Shown here piece after piece: positions 17,728 to 26,224 of a stretch of 64,000 bases of DNA. The DNA is taken from contig JAHBVR010000006.1 in NCBI GenBank assembly GCA_019637395.1, positions 1 through 64,000 on the forward strand. The letters run 5' to 3'. The notes under the pieces were generated by a model that saw nothing but the letters and a program-made list of their open reading frames with translations, was not told the origin of the DNA and did not search any database. A program made the translations under genes and the position numbers. Source of the DNA: Vulcanimicrobiota bacterium (GTDB taxonomy: Bacteria; Vulcanimicrobiota; Xenobia; Xenobiales; JADMJV01). The stretch's first letter is position 1. Each line of letters begins with the position of its first letter.

Positions 17728-20015
17728 CTGAGTCCGAGGCGGGCGCGGTGGTATTCGCGCATGACGTCGATGGTCGGTTCCGCTTCAAATTCTTGCTTGA
17801 GCCACTTGGCGTATTGTTCATACTGGGCCACGGCCGCCGCCGGACGTCCGGCCAGGATGTGCCCGCGCAAGGAAATGCACAGTACATCCTGGCGGGTGGG
17901 GTCGAGGTTCAAGGCGCGGTTACTGAACTCGACCGCTTCGTGGGCATTCTCTCCACCCAGGGCTACTTGAGCGATCTGGAAGGCGGCTTCGGCTACGCGA
18001 CTTTCCAGCTCTTTGCGGCGGTTGAGAGCCCAGTCGGCGTAGCAGCCTTCCAGGTAAGGCCCACGGTAAAGGGAGACCACCCGGCGATAGCCCGGCACAC
18101 GGCCTTCCCCGTCAGGCAAAGCGCGCGCGGCCGTCCAGGCGCTTTCCAACTCGGTCAGGTCGTGCCAGAACGGAACCTGCGGGTTCATACGAACCACTCC
18201 GCGTTCACGCGAAATCGGCTCCAACCCCAGGCCCGAGCGTAGTGCTGAACGCAGAGTGGAGAGGGCGTGATTCAAGCTTTTCTTGGCCGAATTCAAACTG
18301 TCGGGCCAGAACAACTCGAGCAGCTGGTCTTCGGTGGCCGCTTCCTGGCTGCACAGGTAGGCCAGCAAAAACTTGACCTTCTGCGTCTTCCAGTCCGACT
18401 CGGCCACGCGCCGGCTGCCCATGAAGACTTCGAAAAATCCCAGCGAGTGGATTTCCAGAAGGGTGGTGGGACCGCCTTCGCTGGCCGTCATACGAGCAGC
18501 CTGGGCGCGAATGCCCGGGTCGGCATCATCCTGAGCCGGACGAGTCAATTCCTCGGGCAAGCCTAGCTTGGCGTCATCGAACAGGCTGAGCAGATAGGAC
18601 TTGGCCACCTCGCTGAGCTGACTCCAGCGGCGAGCTACTTCCGGGGAGCTGCGGCTGACCCAGGCGCGCAGACTTTCCAACGGCTGGGCCTTTTTCTCCA
18701 GGGCCAGGGGCAGCAGCCATTCCGAAGCATGGGTTAGTTCAGCGCGATATTCGGGCCGCAGCAGCACCTGCAGGGAGCCGTCCAAATTCGGCTGGCCTTG
18801 AAGAAGCTTCAGAGCCAGGCGGGATTCGGCGGCGCCAGCCTCCAGCTCCAGCACTTCAAACTGGCGAGCGGCCAGTTCCAACTGGCCCAAAGCCTGCGGA
18901 GAGGCCATTTCCACCAACCAGCGGCCTTGCTCCAGGGTAAGGTGAGCCTGGGCAGCCGGGTTCAGGCCGCTGGCCAGTTGGCGAGCCCGTTCAAAGAGCG
19001 TGGCCACGCGTTCGGTTTCGCCCTCGCGCAGAGCCAGGCGAGCCAGACCCATCTGCGCCTCGATCTCCTCCGAAGGTGGCAGGGGATACTTGCACATCTC
19101 TTCGTAGGCGCGGCGCGCGTTGACGCCATCCCCGGCTCGCTCCAAAGTACGAGCCAGATGCAGCAAACTCTGCTGGGAAACGTGTTGGGCCACGATGCCG
19201 CCGCCGCTGATGACCGGGCCGGCCGATTTTGAAGCCGCTTCGTAGTGGGGACGCAAAGAGGGCGGCGGATCGGCTCCATCCTGGCTTTGCAGAGCCCATT
19301 GCACCAACACGTTCTCCAGGGCCAGCGGCTGATCGCTCAACTGCCCCTGAGTCACCAACCGGTACAAGCCGGGGAAGCCGCGCAACCCCTCGCGGAATTC
19401 ATCGGTTTGCAGGGGCCCGAGATGAGAGCTTAAGCGCAGAGCGAGGCCCAAACGGATCTGGGCGCACAACTCTCCCGCCATGCCGGCCGACTGAGCCATG
19501 CGAAAAGCCAGATCGGGGAGATGAAAGAGAGTGCCTTGATTGGCCACCACTCCGGTCAGGTCGATGACCTGCAGCAAGGTCTCATAGCAATTGAGCAGGG
19601 ACTTCTTGTAACCGGCCTTCTCCTGAAAGCGCAAAGCCTCGACGCGGCGGCGCTCCAAAATCTGCTGCACCTGATCGAGAAAGTCGCGCATCTTGAACGG
19701 CTTTTTCAGATAACCGCCCACGTTGAGCTGCACGGCGCGCAGCGTTTCTTCTTCACTGGCGTAGCCGGAAACCACCAGCGCACCCACTTCAGGTTGAACC
19801 TGCCGAGCTTTCTCGAGAGCTTGCAGACCGTCCACCTCACCCATGCGGATGTCGGTCACGATCAAATCGAACTGCTGAGCGGCCGAGAGGGCTACCGCGT
19901 CTTCGGCGCAGTTGGCCGTGACCACTTCGTATCCCTGACTTTGCAGGACGGAGCCCAGCGCGCTGAGCATATTGGGGTCATCTTCGACCACCAGAATTTT
20001 GGCTGACTTAGTCAC
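17724..20015 (-). CDS. Response regulator with TPR-like middle and SARP/BTAD C-terminus
   Basis: Transcription regulator. Seen: REC domain (residues 5-120; acidic pocket EDD at 11-13, phospho-acceptor D55 in IVTDIRMG, K at KKPF); a long helical middle with TPR-like repeats (about 130-520); an OmpR-type winged helix (LLEIHSLGFFEVFMG and on, with LLAYLCSQEAATEDQLLELF); and a C-terminal BTAD/TPR block (ESAWTAARALPDGEG and on). 763 residues. This combination, REC plus SARP-like activator, is uncommon outside Actinobacteria and Chloroflexi. It is probably paired with the kinase at 12431-14722 and may control the pilin cluster between them. Confidence 0.82.
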   Translation of the reverse strand: MTKSAKILVVEDDPNMLSALGSVLQSQGYEVVTANCAEDAVALSAAQQFDLIVTDIRMGEVDGLQALEKARQVQPEVGALVVSGYASEEETLRAVQLNVGGYLKKPFKMRDFLDQVQQILERRRVEALRFQEKAGYKKSLLNCYETLLQVIDLTGVVANQGTLFHLPDLAFRMAQSAGMAGELCAQIRLGLALRLSSHLGPLQTDEFREGLRGFPGLYRLVTQGQLSDQPLALENVLVQWALQSQDGADPPPSLRPHYEAASKSAGPVISGGGIVAQHVSQQSLLHLARTLERAGDGVNARRAYEEMCKYPLPPSEEIEAQMGLARLALREGETERVATLFERARQLASGLNPAAQAHLTLEQGRWLVEMASPQALGQLELAARQFEVLELEAGAAESRLALKLLQGQPNLDGSLQVLLRPEYRAELTHASEWLLPLALEKKAQPLESLRAWVSRSSPEVARRWSQLSEVAKSYLLSLFDDAKLGLPEELTRPAQDDADPGIRAQAARMTASEGGPTTLLEIHSLGFFEVFMGSRRVAESDWKTQKVKFLLAYLCSQEAATEDQLLELFWPDSLNSAKKSLNHALSTLRSALRSGLGLEPISRERGVVRMNPQVPFWHDLTELESAWTAARALPDGEGRVPGYRRVVSLYRGPYLEGCYADWALNRRKELESRVAEAAFQIAQVALGGENAHEAVEFSNRALNLDPTRQDVLCISLRGHILAGRPAAAVAQYEQYAKWLKQEFEAEPTIDVMREYHRARLGLS

Positions 20016-20122
20016 CCCGATGTTTGTGTCGTCCCATCCGCGTTTCCTGCAGCAGGCACCTTCAGAAGCGGAGAACCGAGCAAGGGGGGACTACCGTCTT
20101 CCCCCAGAACTCAGTGGTCTGG

Positions 20123-20995
20123 ATGCCCGAAGGAGATACGGTTCACAAAGTGGCCCGCGTGCTCGATCAAGAATTGCGCGATCAATCCTTGCGGCGCGTG
20201 GAATTGCGCGGAGGAGTGCGCCCTTTTGCGCAGGCCACCCGCATAAAATCGGTGCATGCCCGGGGAAAACACTGTCTGATCGTCTTCGACAACGGCCGAA
20301 CTTTGCGAGTGCACTTAGGTATGCACGGTTCCTGGCACCGCTATCCTCAGCCCTGGAAAAATCGGGGCGAAGTGCACTTGCGCCTGGAAACGGAGAAAGA
20401 AGTCTTCGTTTGCCTGCAGCCCAAGGATGTCGAGCTGCTGAACGCCGCGGAGGTAGCCAAACACCCGATTCTCACCGAGTTGGGCCCCGACCTGCTGGCT
20501 GGCGAGGAGCCCGACTGGGATTGGGTGCAGCAGCGAGCCCGCCAATTCTGCCCACCTGACCGGCTGCTGGGCGAAGTGTTGCTCGATCAACGCATCGCGG
20601 CCGGCCTGGGCAATGTCTATAAGAGCGAACTATGCCTGTTGGGCCCGTTGCCGGAAGGGAAAGGCAACCCGTTTCGACCGCTGGCCGGGACTCATCCCTT
20701 CAGCCCCAGCTCGGTGTGCCGTCCGGAGCAGTTGCGCGATCTCTTCTGGCGAGGCCGGCGCTTGTTGCAGCTGAATCTAGGTGGCTGGCCGCGCACCACC
20801 ACGCACGACGCCTCCCGGCCCGGGCCGGGCAACCGGGCGCGGGTCTGGCTTTACGGCCGCGCAGGGTTGGGCTGCTTGCGCTGTGGCACACCGATAGAAT
20901 CTCGTCATCAAGGCTTGGCCGCGCGGGCCACCTTCTGGTGCCCCAAGTGCCAACCATTGGGAGCGTGGAAAGAATTTTCTTCAAAAAGAGGATAA
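20123..20995 (+). CDS. nei: Fpg/Nei-family DNA glycosylase (endonuclease VIII-like)
   Basis: Base-excision repair enzyme that removes oxidised pyrimidines and cleaves the abasic site. Seen: N-terminal MPEGDTVHK (catalytic Pro2 and Glu3, with the GDT typical of Nei rather than Fpg), the conserved Lys in RGKHCLIVFDNG, the H2TH region LDQRIAAGLGNVYKSE, and a C-terminal zinc finger CLRC...CPKC. The open frame reaches 20024, but the catalytic Pro must follow the initiator Met, which fixes the start at 20123. 290 residues. Confidence 0.92.
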   Translation: MPEGDTVHKVARVLDQELRDQSLRRVELRGGVRPFAQATRIKSVHARGKHCLIVFDNGRTLRVHLGMHGSWHRYPQPWKNRGEVHLRLETEKEVFVCLQPKDVELLNAAEVAKHPILTELGPDLLAGEEPDWDWVQQRARQFCPPDRLLGEVLLDQRIAAGLGNVYKSELCLLGPLPEGKGNPFRPLAGTHPFSPSSVCRPEQLRDLFWRGRRLLQLNLGGWPRTTTHDASRPGPGNRARVWLYGRAGLGCLRCGTPIESRHQGLAARATFWCPKCQPLGAWKEFSSKRG

Positions 20996-21050
20996 TTTTT
21001 TTCAAGCGCTAAGAGCGCTGGCGTTCGCGGTTCCTCGGCCGCTCCCCCTG

Positions 21051-21092
21051 GCTCGGGATGTTCCTGGTAGACGTCCCGGGCCTATTTATTTC
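21051..21092 (+). terminator. Probable terminator after the nei-type gene
   Basis: GCTCGGGA (21051-21058) pairs with TCCCGGGC (21074-21081) with one G-U pair and a 15-nt loop, followed by CTATTTATTT on the plus strand. It lies just before the convergent gene ending at 21093. The long loop and interrupted T-run make it moderate. Confidence 0.45.
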
Positions 21093-21461
21093 CTACGAAT
21101 TGCGAAAGACGTCGCGATAGGCTTTGCCGGCTCCGCGAAACTGGCTGATACTCTGTTGCGGGGGGCGCTTGAGTTCCACGGTTGGAGGCGAAGCAGCGAA
21201 GTTCTCTTCGATCGCTTGCACTGAAGGCGGCCCTCCGCCCACCGTCAGCATACCCTGAACCAGCGGCATGACGGCCTCGAATTCCCCCTCCAAACTGGCC
21301 CGCACCAGAAAATCGACTCCCGGGTGGAGCGGCTCCAAAATCTCGCTGTAGCGCCGCTCCAACTGGTCCTTAAGGGTTTGAATGACGGGAAGAGGCGCGG
21401 ACATGGCTACATGGCGCAGCAGATTCAAAGTCGCCTGAGCAAACTGAGTGTCGATATCCAT
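21093..21461 (-). CDS. Hypothetical protein
   Basis: Not recognised. 122 residues from the ATG at 21461 (MDIDTQFAQATLNLLRH), which has AGGA 6 bases upstream; the open frame to 21962 is antisense to the PilZ gene and is rejected. N-terminal half helical (TLKDQLERRYSEILEPLHPG), then Gly/Pro-rich linker, then a basic tail ending FRGAGKAYRDVFRNS. No membrane segment. Divergent from the PilZ gene with a 54-base spacer, so possibly co-regulated. Confidence 0.6.
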   Translation of the reverse strand: MDIDTQFAQATLNLLRHVAMSAPLPVIQTLKDQLERRYSEILEPLHPGVDFLVRASLEGEFEAVMPLVQGMLTVGGGPPSVQAIEENFAASPPTVELKRPPQQSISQFRGAGKAYRDVFRNS

Positions 21462-21515
21462 TTTTATCCTTTCATCGCCAGGGTTTCCGACCATCGCGAA
21501 CAATCCAACCCGACT

Positions 21516-22250
21516 ATGGGGTGGTTTCAATCCCTCTTCGGCAACCTTCTCAAACGAATACCAGACTGGGATGGCGAAGAGCGGCGTCAAGCGTTTCGCG
21601 TTCGTTGTGATTTCGAGATCGAAGTCCAAGCTCCCGGTTGCAGTTACCTGGCCCGTTGCGTCGACGCGGGGCCGCAAGGGCTCAAGCTGAAAATTCGCGG
21701 ACCCTTTGTCAAAAAGGTCTTGCGCCGCGGGCAGCCCATCCGCCTGCGCTACGTGGAGCCGATGTATGAAGCCGAGCTGGACACTGTCGGCGGAGCCATC
21801 TGCTGGGTACGCCGGGAAGGCGAGCAAATTTTCACTATGGCCGTGGGCTTTGAAGACACTTTGGACAACATGCGGCGTTCCTGGGTGAAGCCGATTCTGC
21901 AAAAAGTCTTCAAGGCGGGTAGCCGCCGCAATCAGCGGCGGCATATGCGCGCTCGCTGCCAACTAACCGGCAAAGCGCTGATCGGGGGAAAGAAGCAGGA
22001 CATCAAGGTCACCGATCTCTCGACTACGGGCGCCCGGATTTCCTCGCTACAACCTTTGGAAGTAGGTGCGGCCACAGAAGTCGAGTTTGAAAATTTAGTA
22101 ATGCGCGCCATCGTGCGCCGCTGCGCGCCCGACTACGGGGTCTACCGATTGGGTTTAGCCTTCGCGCCCGACCCCGAGAACAAGAAAAAACTGCTGCGCC
22201 TGGTCAAACGTCTGGTCGAGGTAGGCAAAATCATGGAGCAAGGGATTTGA
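21516..22250 (+). CDS. Tandem PilZ domain protein (c-di-GMP effector)
   Basis: Likely c-di-GMP receptor. Seen: two PilZ domains. The first has RRQAFRVRCD and the variant DAGPQG; the second has RRHMRAR and a canonical DLSTTG (the RxxxR and D/NxSxxG pair that wraps the ligand). The second domain is the better candidate for binding. 244 residues from ATG 21516; the longer frame from 21324 is the antisense of the neighbouring gene. In the same window are the GGDEF proteins at 43605 and 49286 and pilin genes, so control of pili or adhesion is plausible. Confidence 0.85.
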   Translation: MGWFQSLFGNLLKRIPDWDGEERRQAFRVRCDFEIEVQAPGCSYLARCVDAGPQGLKLKIRGPFVKKVLRRGQPIRLRYVEPMYEAELDTVGGAICWVRREGEQIFTMAVGFEDTLDNMRRSWVKPILQKVFKAGSRRNQRRHMRARCQLTGKALIGGKKQDIKVTDLSTTGARISSLQPLEVGAATEVEFENLVMRAIVRRCAPDYGVYRLGLAFAPDPENKKKLLRLVKRLVEVGKIMEQGI

Positions 22251-22316
22251 GTGGGCTCCTCGAAGCCGCCGGAACGACGGAGAAACGCGGCTCAACAGCG
22301 ATCGGAGGGGAATTTC

Positions 22317-23561
22317 ATGGGCAAAAAAATTGGGGTGATCGGGGCCGGCTCGGCCGGCATCTTGAGCCTGGCACATCTCTGCACCTGGCTCGATAACAGT
22401 TGGGACATCGTCTCCATTCACAACCCGAAAAAGCCTATTCTGGGTATCGGAGAAAGCACTAACGGCGGCTTTGTAGGTTTGCTGGAGCGCGGCCTGAACT
22501 TTTGCCTGGGCAACTCCGAAGATATGGCGGCCCTCGACGCCACTCTAAAATTCGGTAGCAAGTTCATGGAATGGCGCGAGCATTCCTGGGTCAATCCGCT
22601 GCTGGACGGAAATACCGCCATTCATTTTAACAATTCTGGATTCGCTCAGTTTGCCTTCGAACGGTTGCCCAAATTATGGCCAAAGAAATACAGCCAGATC
22701 GAAGGAGACGTGCAGGCGATTAAACCTGAGCCCGACCGGGTGGTGCTGACCATCGACGGCCAGGAACACGAATTCGACTATATTCTGAACTGCATGGGCT
22801 TCCCTTCGGACTTTACCAACTACACCATGAGCGACTGCTCTCCGATCAACCGCGCCTGGATCCACAGCTTGATGCCCGGCCAGTTTACCTATGAGCCCTA
22901 CACCGACCACATAGCCACCAAGGGCGGCTGGATGTTCGGGGTGCCGCTGCAGTCGCGCAAGACCTTCGGCTACATGTATAACGATACACTCATCGATCCC
23001 GAAGAGGCCAAGCAGGATATGTTGCGTATCCTCGGGAGCAAAGAGATCGATGCCGCCACCGGGCGCGGGATCAAGACGGCCGAATACAAATTCCAAAGCT
23101 ACTATTCCAACACCGTCTTCCAGGGTCGGGTTGGCAAGAATGGCAACCAGGCGCTTTTCTTCGAACCGCTGATCGCCAATTCGATTTTCCTCTACATCTA
23201 TACGGTTCGCCTCTTCTACGACATGGTCATCGGCCAGGCCACGGATCTTCAGGCCAACGCCGCTTTCATCACAGCCGTGACCCAGATGGAAGATACGATC
23301 AGCTACTACTATCAGGGCGGCTCTACCTACGACAGCGAATTCTGGAGGTACGCCGTGCCTTTCGCCGCCCGGCGCATCGAAAAGCGCGACAGCTTCCGCC
23401 AGGCTCTGGCCCACTATCGCCAACTGAAAGACAATGGTGTCCTGCACCACGGGCCGGACTATGCTTTTGCACCCAAAACCTGGGAATTGGTGGATGACGC
23501 TCTGGGCTACGGCTATATCGACGAGTCTAAGAAACGCGTGCAAATCGGAGCCGGGGCCTGA
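22317..23561 (+). CDS. Flavin-dependent halogenase-like protein (tryptophan halogenase family)
   Basis: FAD-binding monooxygenase-fold enzyme. Seen: the dinucleotide loop GAGSAG (9-14), GIGEST (43-48) matching the GEAT/GEST box of Trp halogenases, a Lys (K78 in DATLKFGSKFMEW) at the position of the catalytic Lys79 of PrnA, the box GGWMFGVPL in place of GWxWxIPL, and FFEPLIANSI near residue 281 resembling FxEPLxSxxI. 414 residues; the start is set by GGAGGGG ahead of the ATG at 22317. No flavin reductase or peptide synthetase is nearby, so the substrate is unknown. It borders the degraded island. A non-halogenating FAD enzyme is possible. Confidence 0.72.
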   Translation: MGKKIGVIGAGSAGILSLAHLCTWLDNSWDIVSIHNPKKPILGIGESTNGGFVGLLERGLNFCLGNSEDMAALDATLKFGSKFMEWREHSWVNPLLDGNTAIHFNNSGFAQFAFERLPKLWPKKYSQIEGDVQAIKPEPDRVVLTIDGQEHEFDYILNCMGFPSDFTNYTMSDCSPINRAWIHSLMPGQFTYEPYTDHIATKGGWMFGVPLQSRKTFGYMYNDTLIDPEEAKQDMLRILGSKEIDAATGRGIKTAEYKFQSYYSNTVFQGRVGKNGNQALFFEPLIANSIFLYIYTVRLFYDMVIGQATDLQANAAFITAVTQMEDTISYYYQGGSTYDSEFWRYAVPFAARRIEKRDSFRQALAHYRQLKDNGVLHHGPDYAFAPKTWELVDDALGYGYIDESKKRVQIGAGA

Positions 23562-23743
23562 GCAGTAGCGAGGCGGTCGAGGCGACAACCTTCCGCCTCG
23601 GCTTGGCGAGATTCGCCACATACAGTGCACTTCACTGAATGCACCCACTTGGCCCAGGTGGCGTCGAGGTCGAGAGGCGGTGGGGGAACTTCTCCCAGAA
23701 CCTGAATTGTGGACCGCGCGGCCGCCTCTTCAAGTGGATACAT
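23513..23743 (-). CDS. Possible small CxxC protein (weak)
   Basis: A 76-codon frame with CTVCGESRQAEAEGC and a Pro-rich N-terminus (VLGEVPPPPLDLD). It overlaps the 3' end of the halogenase gene by 49 bases on the other strand. No ribosome binding site is visible before the ATG. Kept because the Cys pattern and composition are protein-like, but it could be a chance frame. Confidence 0.25.
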   Translation of the reverse strand: MYPLEEAAARSTIQVLGEVPPPPLDLDATWAKWVHSVKCTVCGESRQAEAEGCRLDRLATAQAPAPICTRFLDSSI

Positions 23744-24040
23744 CGGGAAGCCAGGGTTAGCTGTTCTGAAACCGCTGTCGTTGAGGGTTGTTTTTGTATG
23801 CCAGGTGCACTCCCGCCATGTTGCCCTTGAAGCAAATTCACCGATTGCCTGCCCGCCTACGAGTGCAAGCTTTCCAACGCCAGGACCCCGGCGACCATTC
23901 CATCATGATGGCGGAAGTGATCGGTATTCCCCTGGGCCAGGAAGGCAAGCCGCTGGTTTCTTCAACCGCCAGTATCGCGGATTGCGCAGCTGCGAGGACT
24001 GAAAGAAAGCCAGTCCTCGGGCCAGATTTCACCCAAAGGA
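23744..24040. other. Gene-free stretch, left part of accessory region
   Basis: About 300 bases after the halogenase gene in which I see no coherent gene on either strand, no hairpin with T-run and no repeat shared with the rest of the window. The coding-density drop begins here and continues to about 30040. Confidence 0.5.
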
Positions 24041-24230
24041 GGAGCCGGGCGGGAGCGACCTTGGCACGCAGTTGGCCTGAAAGACTCGTGTAGTGTGATT
24101 TCGCTCACACTACTCCAAAACCAGAGAGCCGGCGGCTCTCAAAGGGACCTCCAGCAATAGGAGTGGGAGCGGCCGGCCGCTTTTTCCTGAGACTATGGAA
24201 ACTTCCGTAATGCAAAGGCCATTTGCACTG
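24041..24230. repeat. Dispersed repeat, copy A
   Basis: Contains CCGGGCGGGAGCGACC, TTGGCACGCAGTTGGC and, after an interval, GGCCGCTTTTTCCTGAGAC and GGAAACTTCCGTAATGCAAAG. The same blocks recur at 25905-26060 and 27703-27950 in a permuted order, as expected if the ancestral element was a tandem unit. Diverged; no coding frame is shared between copies. Confidence 0.6.
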
Positions 24231-24453
24231 ATATGAGTGGACCCCGTCAAGGGAGTGTTGCTCACACGTTGTCGGCCTTGGCCTTTCTCGTTAAATGAGT
24301 CTCAGTTTCCTGGCCGGCTAAGCTTCGACGTTGGTCAGCCTGATATGAGTGGACCCTGTCAAGGGAGTGTTAAGCTACACGTTGTCGTACCTTGGCCTTT
24401 CTCGTTAAATGAGTCTCAGTTTCTGGCCGGGCTGCTTCGACGTTGGTCAGCTC
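24229..24453. repeat. 112-bp direct tandem repeat, two copies
   Basis: Copy 1 is at 24229-24340 and copy 2 at 24341-24453. Both start TGATATGAGTGGACCC, continue GTCAAGGGAGTGTT, then share GGCCTTTCTCGTTAAATGAG, TCTCAGTTT and CTTCGACGTTGGTCAGC. They differ by scattered substitutions and a few 1-3-base indels. No conserved reading frame. Confidence 0.8.
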
Positions 24454-24894
24454 TGATATCCGCGGATCAGCCGGAGTTGCCGCACTTACCGATCCGTCGA
24501 GAGGGAGTCCATAACATGAGCGCGGTCGAAGCCGCATAGTGCACAATCGGATGTCCTCTACGTGCCCGGAACCAGAAACTGATTCCCAAACTTAAGCTGA
24601 GTTGATTGGCTTAGTATTCTGAGAGAGCATTAGCCCCAGTGTTCTTTGGTGATTTATGAAAGGTCTTGGCGGCTAATGCGACTCCGTTGCCGTCTTTGGG
24701 GTGGAGTTCTCCTTGGAGAGTGCGCATTGCGAAAGCCAGGAAGCAACCCAGTTCGCGGGCGACTGCTGGTATTATGATAGCGTCTTCCCGATTGCGCTCA
24801 AGATGCTGGAATCTGAATGCAATCGTTTCTGGGACTTAAGAGACTGTTCAGACACCCATGCGGAAGGTCTGCTAGCTTGCGGTCATATGCGGGG
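24454..24894. other. Gene-free stretch before the IS110 remnant
   Basis: No supported gene. A 68-codon frame at 24701-24907 has no ribosome binding site and no recognisable features. AT content is higher than in the flanking genes. It may include the lost end of the adjacent insertion sequence. Confidence 0.45.
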
Positions 24895-25806
24895 TCATTC
24901 TAGATAGCTGGCGTATTTCCAGGCGGCCTGAATGAGCACGTGCCACGCACGCGCGTTGCCGACTTTGGTGATGCCCTTGCTGCGATTACCCGATTCGCCG
25001 CTCTGATGAACCCGGCACCAGGCCAAGGTAGGCCATCAATTGTTGAGGAGAGCCAACCGGTTGAGATCTCCTAGCTCTGTCAGGGAACACCATCGCGGTC
25101 AGCACGTCGACCCCCCGAAACCGCAAAGCACTTTGACTTGCTGGGTGCATTCTGACCGTCACCGACATTTCTCTGATTCTCATGTCGATCCCCGTTGAGT
25201 CTGGCTTCGGTCATTAAGAGTTGCTCGAGGTAGAAGCGTACGTCATCTGGTCGGCAGCGAGAGTTAAATCTGATTGGCAAGCCAACTGCGGTGGGCGATC
25301 GTCCAGGCTTGGGCGGGATAATGTTTGCCTTGCGCGTCCAGGAATTTGACGACCCTGTGTTTCAGTTATGTAACTCCGTGGAAGGCAAATCGACAGCGCA
25401 CCAAGTTCCGATCGGCTTTGCCTCGGACGTTGGGATGTGAATGGCTACCAGCAGGCCTGCAGCTAGATTACCCGCTAGCCTTCGAGCGTCCAGCCGATCG
25501 CATTTCTTCTTTTCGCCCGGCTTTTGGGGATCATCGACGGAGCCACGACCCGACAGGGCACGCCCCAATCCGTAAGCAAGCGGTGAAGGCGAAAAGCCAG
25601 CCCCACTGGCCTCATAACAGGCGCGAAACGGGGCCTTTTAGCTAACTTAAGAAGCGCTTATGAAGGTCAGCCAAGTTTTCCGTCGAGAACGCGCTCAAAA
25701 AGCCAATCCCTGCTAAACAAAGCAGCAAGCTGGATGGTCTTTTTGTGAACGTCCAGGCCGACGGAAATGACGGGGGAAACTCAAAGTTAGTGCTAATCGG
25801 ATTCAT
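24895..25806 (-). pseudogene. IS110-family (DEDD) transposase remnant, frameshifted
   Basis: Read leftward across frames, the order of an IS110 transposase can be recovered: MNPISTNFEF at 25806, then VGLDVHKKTIQLAALF (the first catalytic Asp) after a one-base shift in a C run, CDRLDARRLAGNLAAGLL near 25480, FRGVDVLTAMVF and QQLMAYLGLVP near 25000-25120, and, in another frame, GITKVGNARAWHVLIQAAW to a stop at 24895. At least two or three frame changes and in-frame stops are present, and the C-terminus is short, so it is not functional. Confidence 0.8.
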
Positions 25807-25904
25807 AGGTGGCTAGTCTCCTGCTTTTTAGTCTACGTGACTATGTGGCGCTGTCTGGCAACAGATAATCCACGTTTAGAGGCGGGCTGGTCCACTCATT
25901 GTAT
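25807..25904. other. Short spacer after IS110 remnant
   Basis: No gene or clear terminal repeat of the IS seen. Confidence 0.4.
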
Positions 25905-26060
25905 CTACACAACAACCCACCCCAGGGAATGCGGCGACAAGTCTGGGCCGGACCCACTGCCAACGGCTCCGGCCGCTTTTCCCTCGAGACCATTGGAAAC
26001 TTCCGTAATGCAAAGCACAATTCGCACTACACTACAACCCGCCCAGGGAATGTGGCGATG
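25905..26060. repeat. Dispersed repeat, copy B (partly tandem)
   Basis: Holds two occurrences about 121 bases apart of the block CCCAGGGAATGnGGCGA (near 25921 and 26042), with between them GCCGGACCCACTGCCAACGG, CGGCCGCTTTT and GGAAACTTCCGTAATGCAAAG followed by CACAATTCGCACTACAC. The same order is seen in copy C. This defines a unit of roughly 120 bases or more. Confidence 0.6.
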
Positions 26061-26224
26061 TTCTAGTGCAGCATCCTGGAAAGTCCGTCCCTACCTGGGA
26101 GATTTCTGAATTCCAGGGCCAACCATATCCTTGATGGCTTATTCCCATCCACTGGTGGCCCCGGTGCTCCGGGCTAGCGGGCAAGGACCGCGCCGACTAC
26201 CGCAACGAGTAGTTCGTTGCCATA
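26061..26224. other. Spacer before IS630 remnant
   Basis: No gene, repeat or terminator that I can support. Confidence 0.4.

Noticed and set aside
21462-21962. Extension of the leftward hypothetical gene (167 codons)
   Set aside because: Antisense to the PilZ domains; the ATG at 21461 has a good ribosome binding site.
24701-24907. 68-codon plus-strand frame
   Set aside because: No ribosome binding site, no recognisable motif, and it runs into the IS110 remnant.
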